Source: Blastopirellula marina (GTDB lineage Bacteria > Planctomycetota > Planctomycetia > Pirellulales > Pirellulaceae). Taken from it: 64,000 nucleotides of DNA. The notes beneath the pieces were generated by a model. The model was not told where the DNA came from. It saw nothing but the letters and a program-made list of their open reading frames with translations, and made no database searches. Position 1 is the first letter of the stretch. Each line of letters starts with the position of its first letter. Both the position numbers and the translations under genes were made by a program. Shown piece after piece: positions 1 to 9,456 of the stretch. The DNA lies in assembly GCF_002967765.1 (NCBI RefSeq), contig NZ_PUHY01000005.1:752774-816773 (forward strand), read 5' to 3'.

Positions 1-610
1 GCTCGATGTGCATGAAATGAAATCCGCTGGCGTGGTTCATCTCTTGCTGCGTGTAATGCAAATCGGAATCAATGAAGTTTCGTTCGCTGCGATCACCTTC
101 CGCATGAGCGGCGACAGATAGACGGAACTCTCGTGGCAGGCCATAGTTAGCCGAGGACTGACCGAATTGATCGATCGAATACTCAAGTTCGGGATAGCCA
201 CAATACGCGATGCCTCCCACCAGCGGCGCGTCTGCGGTTAGATTAATTGCGAAGGTCGCGCTCATCCGATCTGTGGGAGCGTCATCGTCTAGTAGATCTT
301 GCGAACGGGCAAATATGCCGTAAAACGGAGCGTCATTGGGGAATGGCGATGCCAAAGAATGATTCGCGATCAGAGGCAGCTGCTGCGGATCAGGCAACCA
401 GGTCGCGCGACCATCGGATGTTTCGAACGTCACTTGTGGTCGATAAGTCAGCAACTGATCTGCCTGACTCGCCGCATGAAAGTCGTTCTGCGGTTGGAGG
501 TGTACCTCCAAGTTGGCAAGCTCCGCCGAGACAGAAAGAGAATCCAGCTCCAGCGAGAACGACAAGGCTTCTCCCACTACGGAACGCAATGGCGTAAACA
601 ACTTCGACAA
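1..610 (-). CDS. Unknown protein, runs off the left edge
   Basis: An open frame runs leftwards from a TAG at 650-652 off the window edge, giving about 200 residues with protein-like composition (for example CGYPELEYSIDQFG near the left end). There is no ATG at its beginning. The best start is the TTG at 608-610, which has GGGGGAG seven bases upstream; a GTG at 575-577 is the alternative. I recognise no family. The conserved-looking Gly/Tyr/Glu stretch resembles a beta-rich binding domain, but that is impression only. The C-terminus is outside the window, so this is a partial gene. It could also be a 5'-truncated remnant, since normal starts are lacking. Confidence 0.5.
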   Translation of the reverse strand, partial: MSKLFTPLRSVVGEALSFSLELDSLSVSAELANLEVHLQPQNDFHAASQADQLLTYRPQVTFETSDGRATWLPDPQQLPLIANHSLASPFPNDAPFYGIFARSQDLLDDDAPTDRMSATFAINLTADAPLVGGIAYCGYPELEYSIDQFGQSSANYGLPREFRLSVAAHAEGDRSERNFIDSDLHYTQQEMNHASGFHFMHIE

Positions 611-745
611 CGACTCGCTCCCCCGATCGAGTTTTTGCGGAGGCCCGACCTAAAATGTGCTCGGGCGAGTTCAGTATGCCGAAGGCTTGGAAGGTATTAA
701 AGGAAAAAACGGGCAGAAATAACTCATTTGCGCGTTTCGGTTAAC

Positions 746-851
746 TATTGATGTCTGAGCCCGTAATCCAACATGGTAATGGACCGATTTGCCACGAATC
801 CGGGGCTTCCGTTGGTCGCCCCTATTAGATTGCTGGCGCAGACTTCAATAA
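746..851 (+). repeat. R element copy 1 (106-bp MITE-like repeat)
   Basis: First of three copies of a ~106-bp sequence. Its ends form a terminal inverted repeat: TATTGATGTCTG on the left against CAGACTTCAATA on the right. Inside is a GGGGC/GCCCC stem-loop flanked by partly complementary AAT/ATT. An in-frame TAG in this copy breaks the short frame that is open in the other two, so the repeat is probably not coding. It lies between the start of the left-edge gene and the 3' end of the DUF1080 gene. Confidence 0.85.
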
Positions 852-889
852 GAACATTTATCACGAAGCACGATTGAAATGTGAAGCAT

Positions 890-1540
890 TTACGGTAACC
901 GCTTCACGCGGATCTCTTTGAAATACCAGACGCTGTCTGGGTCGTGGGCTTGCAGGGCGATGGCTCCGCCGTCGGGCGAGAATCGTCGTCCGCTGCGAGA
1001 TGCTGGCCTCTCGACGTTTTCTGGTTCGGTGTAGTCGATTACTTTGTTGCCATCGAGATGCACTGTGATTCGCTTGTCTTGCACGACGACCCGCACCCGG
1101 AACCACTTCGTTTCATCGACCGGCGATTGGTCGAGATCGACAATTGCGTACAAGCTGCCCGTCTTCCGCTTTTCTTTCAAGGAACTATTCAGCTGCACTT
1201 CGTAACCTTTGGCCAGGTGCAACTTCGCATCGCGAGTTGACATGTCGGTATGCACAAAGATCCCGCCGTTCGAGTTCGGTTCGGCTCGGGCAATCGCTTC
1301 CAACTCGAAGTTCATGAACGGTTCCAGGTCATCGTCATCCTGGCCAACGTAAAACAGATGAGCTCGCGTTTGACTGGAGGCGTTCACCCGCAAGATTCCA
1401 TCTTGAACGGTGAATGCCTTGGGATCGACGTTGGCTCGCCAACCGGTCAAGTCCTGGCCATTGAATAGAGGCTGCCAGTCATCCGCGTAGGCTGGCCACG
1501 GACAGAAAACGATCAAGATCAGAAAGATGAATAGTCGCAT
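890..1540 (-). CDS. Secreted DUF1080 (3-keto-disaccharide hydrolase family) protein
   Basis: A 216-residue protein with a clear signal peptide (residues 1-19, ending PAYA). It is followed by a single DUF1080/PF06439 domain that fills the rest of the chain. Family hallmarks are LFNGQDLTGW near residue 26 and the central GGIFVHTD. The family is a concanavalin-type beta-sandwich; characterised members hydrolyse 3-keto-glycosides, and planctomycetes carry many secreted copies. Length is typical of a one-domain member. The protein probably acts in the periplasm on sugar derivatives, but the substrate cannot be inferred. No operon partner is adjacent; repeat R1 lies just beyond its stop. Confidence 0.9.
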   Translation of the reverse strand: MRLFIFLILIVFCPWPAYADDWQPLFNGQDLTGWRANVDPKAFTVQDGILRVNASSQTRAHLFYVGQDDDDLEPFMNFELEAIARAEPNSNGGIFVHTDMSTRDAKLHLAKGYEVQLNSSLKEKRKTGSLYAIVDLDQSPVDETKWFRVRVVVQDKRITVHLDGNKVIDYTEPENVERPASRSGRRFSPDGGAIALQAHDPDSVWYFKEIRVKRLP

Positions 1541-1750
1541 GGGTGCCGATCTAGATAGGGTAGGAAGGATGGCAGACGACGATCGTCGATCAACTGGAGG
1601 GGCTTTATCACTTTATCAACGCGTTGGCGACTTTGCTACGCTGTGAAGAACCAAAGTGGCAATAATGGAACTGGTCCGACAATTGTCGATTTTGGTTCGT
1701 TGGGTACAATCGCTTTTTTCCAGAGACACATTCCCGTTGTCGGTATTGGC

Positions 1751-2608
1751 ATGACACTCCTTGACTCACAACAAGCCAGGCGAAGCATCTTTTTCACAGC
1801 TCTTGCGCTGGGAAGCCTCGGGGTCATGCTCTTCCATGCGCAAACGAAGGCAGAAACGGTTAAGGACGAGAAACTCCACTTCACGCTTGATCTTCCAGAC
1901 GGATTTGCTCCGCGTCCCGATTTAATTGGCGCGATGCCGAACATTGTCCACGCGTTTCAATATGGTGAAATCAAGGAAGGCGAGATTCCTGTTCTCCTTC
2001 TCATCGAGAAAATGGGTGGCTTTATCGGCCGACAGCGGGTCACACGCGAGCACCTGCCAGACGGATTCGTCGGCGAGATGTTCGATACCACTTGGCAAGG
2101 GTTCGACGTCCAGGGGGTCGCCGTTCATGAGACGGGTAACGGCCTTGAAGGGATTACGTACAACGTCCAGATCCCTTTGAAGGATGAGGCGATTCAGGTG
2201 AAATTGTTGATCCCTGCCGAACGAAAGGACGAGTTGAAACCATTGCTACGCCCTATCCTGGATGGCTTGCATGGGGAGAGCAATTGGAGTTCAGCGGCAC
2301 AACCCGGGATTGCGAGTTCTGATAGTTATGGGACGATCTTGCTGGCCTTCATGATCGGCTGCGTCCTAATCGGCCTTGTCGTTCTTTGGTTCGTTTCCCG
2401 CATTAGCCCGCGAGGAACGATCTTTTTGATCGCCGTGGTTCTCTATTTCATGAGTTGGCAGTTCGGTGAACTGGAGGGCCGTGAAGTTCGCATGTTGGAA
2501 GGAGGAATGCGAATGCTCGGTTTTGCAGGCGGGATCTTGGGCTTGATCGATCTGTTACGCAAACGTAAGTCGGCCTCCGATCAAGCGAACGAGCCGAAAC
2601 CGGAATAG
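1751..2608 (+). CDS. Hypothetical protein with N-terminal and C-terminal membrane segments
   Basis: A 285-residue protein if started at the ATG at 1751 (MTLLDSQQ). An upstream in-frame ATG at 1643 would add a 36-residue leader that breaks the signal-anchor pattern. Residues ~12-30 form a hydrophobic anchor, the middle ~170 residues are soluble, and residues ~195-260 hold two or three further membrane helices followed by a charged tail rich in Lys/Glu/Pro. The soluble part resembles bacterial envelope proteins with a PsbP/DUF1795-like sandwich, but I do not assign it. It is followed after 27 bases by two overlapping genes that may share its transcript. Confidence 0.75.
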   Translation: MTLLDSQQARRSIFFTALALGSLGVMLFHAQTKAETVKDEKLHFTLDLPDGFAPRPDLIGAMPNIVHAFQYGEIKEGEIPVLLLIEKMGGFIGRQRVTREHLPDGFVGEMFDTTWQGFDVQGVAVHETGNGLEGITYNVQIPLKDEAIQVKLLIPAERKDELKPLLRPILDGLHGESNWSSAAQPGIASSDSYGTILLAFMIGCVLIGLVVLWFVSRISPRGTIFLIAVVLYFMSWQFGELEGREVRMLEGGMRMLGFAGGILGLIDLLRKRKSASDQANEPKPE

Positions 2609-2635
2609 CGTCGTTTAAGGAGGAGCCATTCCCTC

Positions 2636-3172
2636 GTGGACGGTGTGTTTTGGCACAATGCAATTGGCTTCGTTGTGGATCAACATCGGATGGCGTCGAC
2701 CTTCCCTGACGGCGTGACCATCGCTCAGATGCCGATCGATTCGGCGTTGATCGCGACCGGCAAGGTGCCTGCGCTGGGCAGCGCACCGTTAGCTTCCTGG
2801 CTGCTGGCCAGGCTCATGCATTTGACCTACGAACGCCTCGGGTTCGAGGCCCAGGATAAGCAGTATCACGACGGAGGCGGGTTTTATCTCAACTTCATTG
2901 CCTTCTCGAAAGCTATGAAGCCGTTGGCGTTCTTCAACCTTCACGGCACCTCGGCTGGCTGTCGCGTGTGGGGGCAATGCGATCGAGTTGTCCAGCCACA
3001 AGAGTTGCTGCAAAACTTCTTGGACGCACTAATCGCAGAGCCTGACATGCTCATGCCGTGTCGACTACAATGCTTCGATACCGATCCACCTGATCTCGAC
3101 CAACGGCGGATCAGTAAACCGAATGTTCTTGGTTGGGATGGTAGGCGTTTTCTGGGACGAACCTCAGTATGA
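2636..3172 (+). CDS. Conserved-looking hypothetical protein
   Basis: 178 residues from a GTG start preceded by a strong AAGGAGG about twelve bases upstream. No signal peptide or membrane segment is visible. The chain is rich in aromatic residues and ends with a basic tail. No known family is recognised. The stop overlaps the next start (ATGA, 3169-3172), so the two are translationally coupled and probably act together. The spacing to the membrane protein upstream is 27 bases, which suggests a three-gene operon. Confidence 0.65.
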   Translation: MDGVFWHNAIGFVVDQHRMASTFPDGVTIAQMPIDSALIATGKVPALGSAPLASWLLARLMHLTYERLGFEAQDKQYHDGGGFYLNFIAFSKAMKPLAFFNLHGTSAGCRVWGQCDRVVQPQELLQNFLDALIAEPDMLMPCRLQCFDTDPPDLDQRRISKPNVLGWDGRRFLGRTSV

Positions 3173-3711
3173 CCGATCAGAAAGATGATGATATCGATGC
3201 CAAGATCGAGGCTCTGTTGAGCGACGACACGAACTACGCGAACATCGACCTATCGCGAGCGACGTTTCAGAAGCATCTGATCGAAGCGACCACGCTCGCA
3301 CGCGATTTCACCCGCACCATGGTTACGAACGTGCTGCCGGATGCGATCGTCTATACGATCTATTATGGCTGTTCGTACGACGGCAATCCGCGTGTCGAGG
3401 ACGAGAAAACCTTCCCGGGGGATTACGACCAAGATCCAATCACGACCCACTCGCCGGAAGAGGTGACGAACTGTCTTTGGCGCAATGGCTTCGTGCCGGA
3501 GTGGATCAACGTGGCGGTTGCTCGCGAAGATGGTCAGCAAACGTACATTAAGCTTGAATGTTGCAGCCGCTATTCCGCTTTGCCGAAGATGATGTATCAC
3601 GTGGGAGAAGGCCGCCCCCCGTTTCACGTCCTCGGTCCGCCTCTGCCGCCTCAGTGCGATTTGGAGGCAGGTGAGAAATTTGATCTGTATTGGTGCGACG
3701 AGACGAACTAA
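3169..3711 (+). CDS. Hypothetical acidic protein coupled to the previous gene
   Basis: 180 residues, strongly acidic N-terminus (MTDQKDDDIDAK), no signal peptide. It overlaps the preceding gene by four bases (ATGA), the classic translational-coupling arrangement. Several Cys and Tyr residues (CSYDG, LECCSRY, WCDE) stand out, but no zinc-binding spacing is obvious. I recognise no family. Its function is probably linked to the partner gene at 2636. Confidence 0.7.
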   Translation: MTDQKDDDIDAKIEALLSDDTNYANIDLSRATFQKHLIEATTLARDFTRTMVTNVLPDAIVYTIYYGCSYDGNPRVEDEKTFPGDYDQDPITTHSPEEVTNCLWRNGFVPEWINVAVAREDGQQTYIKLECCSRYSALPKMMYHVGEGRPPFHVLGPPLPPQCDLEAGEKFDLYWCDETN

Positions 3712-3907
3712 CCAGTAAGCTGATGGTACGTGACACCTTTCTCGAGTCTGATATCGCAATGCGAACCCTTTAACTCGCTCTCAAAGCGTTACAGGGCGAC
3801 AGGCCGACCGATTTCTCTGCAAAAGCGGGCTTTCGTCAGATGGTTATGCCACTATCACGGGAAAAGCCTTGAGCCATTACACTTGCGGCGTTCTAGGAGA
3901 CGAATCG

Positions 3908-4402
3908 ATGCCCAATCGCAATCTGTTCTTCACGCTAACTATCGTGGCGGCGTTGTCTGGGATTCCCTTGGCCCTCGCTGCCCAAGAGGCGGATCCTAAG
4001 CCGCAGCAAATCATTCAGCAGTGGGCGGCGACGTTCAATAAGAACGACGCCGAGCTACTATCTGCTTTTTACGATCGATCGGACGAGTTGGAAGTGGTCG
4101 TCTCGGCTGGCGTGCGGCATCGTGGGTTTGTCGCTTTGAAGAAGGCGTATGTCGATGATATGGCAGCCGTTCAGTTCTACGATTCCGCGGCTATCGAGCC
4201 ATCCACGCGGATCCTCGGTGACACGGCCATCGTCAGCTTTGAGCACAAGTTCAAGGCGCGAATCAAGCAGGATAACTCGCGCTGGCAAATCCACATTCGC
4301 ACCACCACCGTGCTCAAGCGAATGGACGGAGAATGGAAGATCGTGCTCGAACATTCTTCACCGATCATGGGGATCGAGCGTTTTACGCCGATTGCGAGCT
4401 AA
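3908..4402 (+). CDS. Secreted SnoaL/NTF2-like (DUF4440-type) protein
   Basis: 164 residues from the ATG at 3908, chosen because AGGAGA lies seven bases upstream and a good signal peptide (residues 1-23, ending LALA) begins there. The mature part has the SnoaL-like/NTF2 cone-barrel pattern: an amphipathic helix (IIQQWAATFNKNDAELLSAF), then strands, ending in WKIVLEHSS. Such domains are small ligand-binding pockets or enzymes, often in stress or steroid-like metabolism. Here the export signal places it in the periplasm. No catalytic residues can be assigned. Confidence 0.8.
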   Translation: MPNRNLFFTLTIVAALSGIPLALAAQEADPKPQQIIQQWAATFNKNDAELLSAFYDRSDELEVVVSAGVRHRGFVALKKAYVDDMAAVQFYDSAAIEPSTRILGDTAIVSFEHKFKARIKQDNSRWQIHIRTTTVLKRMDGEWKIVLEHSSPIMGIERFTPIAS

Positions 4403-4496
4403 ACGCTCCTGAAGAATGGCTATCATGCCGTCCGTAACCGAGCTAAGCTGAGGCGATCCGGCGCTGTTTCTCGTATACATCCATGCGGAGTCGAAC

Positions 4497-4847
4497 ATGA
4501 GTCGCTATCTGATACCCGCGTTTGGTACACTGATGATCCTGGGTGTGCTCACGACGCTGTCCGCCGACCCGGGAGCTATCCCGCGAAAGGTTAGTCCGCT
4601 TGATGGGAAAGCGGTGATCGTCGAGATGGATGGCATCTACTTTGGTGTGAAAAAGAATGTCCGTTTTGAATCGATTGGCAATCAAGACTTCATCGTCATT
4701 CCGATGACCAGCGCCGCTGGCGGCGAAACGTACGACAACTGGTGGCGTCTCGACCGTGTGACCCAGCTCAAGGTATTCGATTCGATGGAAGCGGCCGTTG
4801 CTCACGATAAGAAGACGTCGACATTTCGTAAGATCGAAGCGGAGTAG
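4497..4847 (+). CDS. Small secreted hypothetical protein
   Basis: 116 residues with a signal peptide (residues 1-23, ending TLSA). The mature part is about 90 residues and contains GKAVIVEMDG and FIVIPMTSAAGG. The pattern looks like a small beta-barrel protein. No family is recognised. It is a single gene followed by a convergent terminator shared with the arylsulfatase. Confidence 0.65.
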   Translation: MSRYLIPAFGTLMILGVLTTLSADPGAIPRKVSPLDGKAVIVEMDGIYFGVKKNVRFESIGNQDFIVIPMTSAAGGETYDNWWRLDRVTQLKVFDSMEAAVAHDKKTSTFRKIEAE

Positions 4848-4897
4848 CAGCAGTCGCCGTGGTTGCCGCTAGGCTGTGCTCGATGACATTCCAAGAC

Positions 4898-4930
4898 CAG
4901 CCGCTCCCAAAAGCGAGCGGCTGGCTTTAA
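4898..4930. terminator. Bidirectional intrinsic terminator
   Basis: A nine-base-pair stem (CAGCCGCTC / GAGCGGCTG) with an eight-base loop lies between two convergent genes. It is followed on the plus strand by a modest T/A-rich stretch (CTTTAATAA). It probably ends transcription from the small secreted gene on the left and the arylsulfatase on the right. Confidence 0.65.
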
Positions 4931-4952
4931 TAACTTGGCGAGTCGCAAACTG

Positions 4953-7532
4953 TTACTCGCGGCCAGCTTCTAGCTTCTTTAAGCCTTCGGTAAGCTTCTC
5001 GATTTCTTCCTGTGAGAGCTGCGGCCGATCGATCTTGATGGTCAGCTTGTTAAACTGAGCGGTCAATGGGAACGGCGGGTGATAGTCGTCATCGTTGACG
5101 CCGGTGATGGTATCGGAGCCGATATCGAAGCTCTCTTCCCATTGCAAGATAATGGGAATGGTCTTCTCCATTCGCTGTGTGGCGACAACCTTTCCGTCAA
5201 CTGTGAGCGTTCCAACGCCACCCTGGCCGATGCCTGCGAAACTGTTGAAGGCCATCGTACCGACACCACTGCCGTCGTATTGAAAGTCGAATTCCAGGAT
5301 GTGCCGACCTGGGGCCAGTGCGTCTGGTCCTTCCCATTTTAAGCGTTGAAGGTCCAGTAAGTTCCAAAGAAACACTGGCTTCCCTTTCAGCAGATAGAAT
5401 CCGTATCCCGCAAAGCGACCGCCGGAGGTGACGATCATCCCTTCTGCACCCTGTTTGGGTACGGTGATGTCGGCGGAAATCGTGTACGAAGTGTCGAGCA
5501 AGAAGGGGGCGTCCCCTTGAGGAAGTCCAGTCATCGCTCTGGTATAGACCAACGTATCGCGACCGGCCGTTAGACTGGGACGTTCAGCTGCAACACGAGC
5601 GCCAACGGAGGCGTTCAGCGGCAAAACCTGGTATTTCTTCGCTTCTTCCAGGAACTTGGCCCGAAGCTCTTTGACCTTTTCGGGGTGATTGGCGGCGATG
5701 TCTTCGGTCTGATTCCAGTCCTTGTTCAGGTTATACAATTGAAATACCTGGTTGTTGAGCGGATCGGGATTCGCGGCCGAAAACGCTTGCCACGGGGCCC
5801 GATTCACCTTGGTGCTCAAGAACCATCCTTCGTGATACATCGCATACTGTCCCATCATCTCGAAGTACTGGGTCGTATGTTGCGAAGGAGCATCTGCGTT
5901 TGCCTTGTCGAAGGCGTAGGCAAAGCTGGTTCCTTCGATCGGATCTTGCTTGATCCCATCGACATATTCAGGCGCGGCAATGCCGGTCACTTCGAGGATA
6001 GTCGGTACATAGTCGATCACATGCACGAATTGTTCGCGAAGACCTCCCTTGTCTTGAATTCCCTGAGGCCACGAGATCACCATGTTTTGACTCGTGCCAC
6101 CCAACCGCGATGCATTCTGCTTGAACCAGTCGAACGGCGTATCGAATGCCCATGACCAACCAGCCGACATGTGGTTATACGTGAACTCGGTACCCCAAGC
6201 GTCGTAATACTTCATCTGTTGTTCAATGGTGGTACCGACCCCGTTGAAAAAGCAGACTTCGCTGAATGTTCCCACGGGGCCACCTTCAGCGCTGGTACCA
6301 TTATCGCCGTTCTGATAGATGATGATCGTGTTGTCGAGCTTGCCAAGGTCATCGAAAGCTTGGATCACGCGGCCCATTTCGTAATCGTTGTAAGCCACGT
6401 AGGCCGCGAACACGTTCGCTTGACGAATGAACAGTTTCTGAGCCTCTGGCGGCAATTCGTCCCACGGAGTGAGCAAGTCTTTCGGCCACGGCGTCAGCTT
6501 CAAGCCTGGTGGAATTACGCCCAGCCGCTTTTGATTCTCGAAGATGCGTTCGCGGAGCTTTTCGTAGCCGTCGTCAAACAGGTGCATCGCTTCGATCTTC
6601 TCGACCCACTCTTTCGTCGGATGATGCGGAGCATGCGAACAGCCAGGCGTATAATGCATGAAGATCGGCTGAGAAGGATCACTTTGATGGATGCGTGTCA
6701 TCCAGTCGATCGCGTCGTCGGCCATGGCCGTGATCATGTTCCAATCGCTTTCTTCCCCCGTGACCGGCCAGGTTTCCGCCTTGGGATCGGATCGATCCAT
6801 TTTCAGCGTTCCTTGGTGCTGCTCGAACGGATAGATCTGCGTGGTATTGCGGAATAGGTTCGGCCCCCACTGATTCGCATCGCCACCGACAAAGCCGTAG
6901 AAATAGTCGAACCCCAGTCCCGTTGGCCATTGGGTGAAAGGGCCTGCCTGGCTGGCTTCGTAGGTCGGCGTGTTGTGGTTTTTTCCGAACCAACTGGTGG
7001 CATAGCCGTTGTCCCGCAAGATGCGTCCAATGGTCGCCTTGCTTTTGGGAATCACGCTATCGTATCCCGGAAAACCGGTTGCCTGTTCGGCAATCACTCC
7101 GAAGCCAACCGAATGGTGATTTCGTCCGGTGATCAGCGCCGCCCTGGTTGGTGAGCAAAGTGCGGTCGAGAAAACGCGATTAAACCGCAGGCCGTTCTTC
7201 GCCAGCCGATCCATGGTGGGCGTCGGAATCACGCCACCAAAGGTGCTGGGCACGCCAAAGCCAGCGTCATCGGTCATGATCAGCAAGATGTTCGGTGCTT
7301 CCTTCGGCGGCACAATACGCGGTGCCCACCACGGCTTGGACTGCATCGCGTTCTCTTTGATAACGCCGCCAAAAGGCGGAGCGGGTGCGGGAAGTTGCTT
7401 GCCAGGGATGGTCGTTGTGGCGCTGGCCGAACCCAGCGTTCCGGTCACTTCCTGCGCAAACAGCTCCGTCGATGTCAGTAGGACGGCAAGTGAAACGAAC
7501 AGATACCACGGTTTGTGCTTCTTTCGCGACAT
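4953..7532 (-). CDS. Secreted arylsulfatase
   Basis: A formylglycine-dependent sulfatase of ~860 residues. Counted from the alternative ATG at 7538, the metal-binding MTDDAGFG is at residues 88-95 and the catalytic CSPTR signature at 128-132, where the Cys is converted to formylglycine. I prefer the ATG at 7532 because GGGGGA lies eight bases upstream. A signal peptide occupies about the first 28 residues. After the alpha/beta sulfatase fold (to ~residue 640), the last ~200 residues form a beta-rich domain typical of the longer subclass related to Pseudomonas AtsA. The likely role is periplasmic removal of sulfate from polysaccharides or sulfate esters; the substrate is unknown. No sulfatase-maturase gene lies nearby. 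Confidence 0.93.
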   Translation of the reverse strand: MSRKKHKPWYLFVSLAVLLTSTELFAQEVTGTLGSASATTTIPGKQLPAPAPPFGGVIKENAMQSKPWWAPRIVPPKEAPNILLIMTDDAGFGVPSTFGGVIPTPTMDRLAKNGLRFNRVFSTALCSPTRAALITGRNHHSVGFGVIAEQATGFPGYDSVIPKSKATIGRILRDNGYATSWFGKNHNTPTYEASQAGPFTQWPTGLGFDYFYGFVGGDANQWGPNLFRNTTQIYPFEQHQGTLKMDRSDPKAETWPVTGEESDWNMITAMADDAIDWMTRIHQSDPSQPIFMHYTPGCSHAPHHPTKEWVEKIEAMHLFDDGYEKLRERIFENQKRLGVIPPGLKLTPWPKDLLTPWDELPPEAQKLFIRQANVFAAYVAYNDYEMGRVIQAFDDLGKLDNTIIIYQNGDNGTSAEGGPVGTFSEVCFFNGVGTTIEQQMKYYDAWGTEFTYNHMSAGWSWAFDTPFDWFKQNASRLGGTSQNMVISWPQGIQDKGGLREQFVHVIDYVPTILEVTGIAAPEYVDGIKQDPIEGTSFAYAFDKANADAPSQHTTQYFEMMGQYAMYHEGWFLSTKVNRAPWQAFSAANPDPLNNQVFQLYNLNKDWNQTEDIAANHPEKVKELRAKFLEEAKKYQVLPLNASVGARVAAERPSLTAGRDTLVYTRAMTGLPQGDAPFLLDTSYTISADITVPKQGAEGMIVTSGGRFAGYGFYLLKGKPVFLWNLLDLQRLKWEGPDALAPGRHILEFDFQYDGSGVGTMAFNSFAGIGQGGVGTLTVDGKVVATQRMEKTIPIILQWEESFDIGSDTITGVNDDDYHPPFPLTAQFNKLTIKIDRPQLSQEEIEKLTEGLKKLEAGRE

Positions 7533-7738
7533 GAACATTTCCCCCGATTGGAATGCATCATTGGTGTCAGAATGTATGTCTTGCCCTGGCCCCCAGAAAG
7601 AACTGGCGAGCTATCGGTGATTATGCAATGGGCCCATCGGAGAAGCAAACCGGTCTGACGGCTTTCTGAAAACCTTCACGATTCACACCTTGGACGGGTC
7701 GCAGTCGTCCATCGCTATCCGAAGGATGCGAGCGGAAT

Positions 7739-9289
7739 TCAGTCGACGAAGCTCGGCAGCAGCAGTTTGGGCTTGGCCTGGGCGTGGGTTGGCTGGTCCC
7801 AGATATCATGGTTGGCGGCGAGAAGCTGCAGCTCTGGCGGCTTCATCCAGCCGACGTTCCGGTCGTGATCGTAAACCGGTAACAGGTCGCGCAGTCGCTC
7901 ATCAAGTGGTTTCAGCAATTGACGCAGATGCGCGGCTTCGGCCTGGGCGGTTTCAGCTGAGCGCCCGTCGGCTGCGTCTTTGACCAGTACCCGCAAGGCA
8001 TCGCCGGTCCGGCTGCTGACCACGCACCAGGTGCGTGCGGGCTCGTAGCCAAGCTCGGCCAGCACTTCGGTCAAGTCACTCTCCGCAATGCTGACTTGCC
8101 CCAGCCGCAAGGTAAATGCTGTCTTGTGGCGGAACTCGAGGACCGGGCTGCGCTCGACGAACCCAGTACAGCGGACCACATCATGCACGCGATAACGTAC
8201 CAACCCCATGCTGGTCGTCAGCAGCAATTCATAGTCCTGGCCTTCGGTAAGATCCCAAGGCTGAACGATATCGGCGACATCCTCGCTGCCGAGCGGCAAC
8301 ATCTCGACAATGTTCGCACCGGTATGCAGCGGACCACCGATCCGATTGTCCCACATCGGCACGGTTAGCCAAGCCTCAGTACAAGCCAGTGGCGCATCGC
8401 GAAGAGGGACATTGCCCACCCACTTTTGCACGGTTGGAAGTTGCAACGCACTGACACCAGCCCGCCAGCACGAGATGTTCCGCAGCGCTGGCCAGACCTC
8501 TTCGAACAGCCAATGGGCATTGTCCAATACGTGGCAAAGCAGTCGCCGCCGCGCTGACTTAATCTTCAACGGTGGCAGGCCAGCGGGCAGCGGCTTGCCA
8601 TCTAAATACTCGAGCCACTTTTCCCGATGCGACTCGATCTGTTCTGCAAAAGCCCGAAGCTTGGCGGCATTCACGGCAGCGATTTGTCCCAGATCGCGCG
8701 ACAAAGCATACAGCGGTCCCCACTCTTGATAAATGGCATCGTCGGCGAGGACTGCCTGCGGAATCGGTGAGATATATCGCCCGACGAAACCTTGTAAGTG
8801 CAATGCGTACCAACTGGCGTAACCAATCGGCACCCCATGCGGCGAGCAGGTTTGCGGCGCCGAACTGGTCAGCGTGAGACTACCCGCCCAGCTCAGATCG
8901 CTCGCCCGCTGCAAGACACTCCAAGCATAGGCTGACCCGACCGCCTTCATCTGTGTGCCGTACGAGCATGTGATCGGAAACCGCTTGGGTCGCTTCGACG
9001 TGGTTGCCCCGGTTGTGGCGTAGTACAGGACTGGCAAGGTCGAGAGCTGGCTCGTTCCTTCCTCGAAGCCTTGTTCGATACTGGGACGGAAAGCCTCGTA
9101 CTCGCGGATCGGGAAGTCCTCTAGCCGAGACGAGCCTCCTTCGTTTCGCCAGAAAGCGCTGCCGCCGACCTCGCTCCAGATCGCTTTCCACTGGGCTGCT
9201 TTTGCTTCTTCGGGATGGCGAATCGCCTGCAGGAAGTGACGCCCTGCCGGGGCAAGCGCGAAACGCATCAAGTGATCGACAAAGGACAT
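7739..9289 (-). CDS. GH3-family (auxin-responsive-promoter type) acyl adenylase
   Basis: 516 residues matching the bacterial GH3 family of the adenylate-forming superfamily. It has the Ser/Thr-rich ATP loop YYATTGATTSKRPK (residues ~89-102), a middle domain with NISCWRAGVSA, and the conserved LTTSMGLVRYRVHDVVR segment. A C-terminal domain with EFRHK follows. Plant relatives join amino acids to jasmonate or auxin through an acyl-AMP; bacterial members are mostly uncharacterised. The protein appears cytoplasmic. It is divergent from a cytochrome P450 with 167 bases between starts, so both could share a control region and a pathway that modifies an acyl acid. Start: ATG at 9289, no strong Shine-Dalgarno. 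Confidence 0.88.
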   Translation of the reverse strand: MSFVDHLMRFALAPAGRHFLQAIRHPEEAKAAQWKAIWSEVGGSAFWRNEGGSSRLEDFPIREYEAFRPSIEQGFEEGTSQLSTLPVLYYATTGATTSKRPKRFPITCSYGTQMKAVGSAYAWSVLQRASDLSWAGSLTLTSSAPQTCSPHGVPIGYASWYALHLQGFVGRYISPIPQAVLADDAIYQEWGPLYALSRDLGQIAAVNAAKLRAFAEQIESHREKWLEYLDGKPLPAGLPPLKIKSARRRLLCHVLDNAHWLFEEVWPALRNISCWRAGVSALQLPTVQKWVGNVPLRDAPLACTEAWLTVPMWDNRIGGPLHTGANIVEMLPLGSEDVADIVQPWDLTEGQDYELLLTTSMGLVRYRVHDVVRCTGFVERSPVLEFRHKTAFTLRLGQVSIAESDLTEVLAELGYEPARTWCVVSSRTGDALRVLVKDAADGRSAETAQAEAAHLRQLLKPLDERLRDLLPVYDHDRNVGWMKPPELQLLAANHDIWDQPTHAQAKPKLLLPSFVD

Positions 9290-9456
9290 GGCAGCGGCGT
9301 TGGCAAGGCGTAGGAGTGAAGCATGGTGGAGAACGTTGACGATATTCTAACCCGAACCTACGCCGTTTCCGCGATAATAATAAGCGCCCCTCGTGGTGCT
9401 GGACGAAGTACAATAAACCCGCCCAGGTTCGCCTGACATTCCTTCCTTGCAGCCGC

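Noticed and set aside
247-700. Two plus-strand open frames near the left edge
   Set aside because: They lie opposite a longer minus-strand frame with better protein-like composition.
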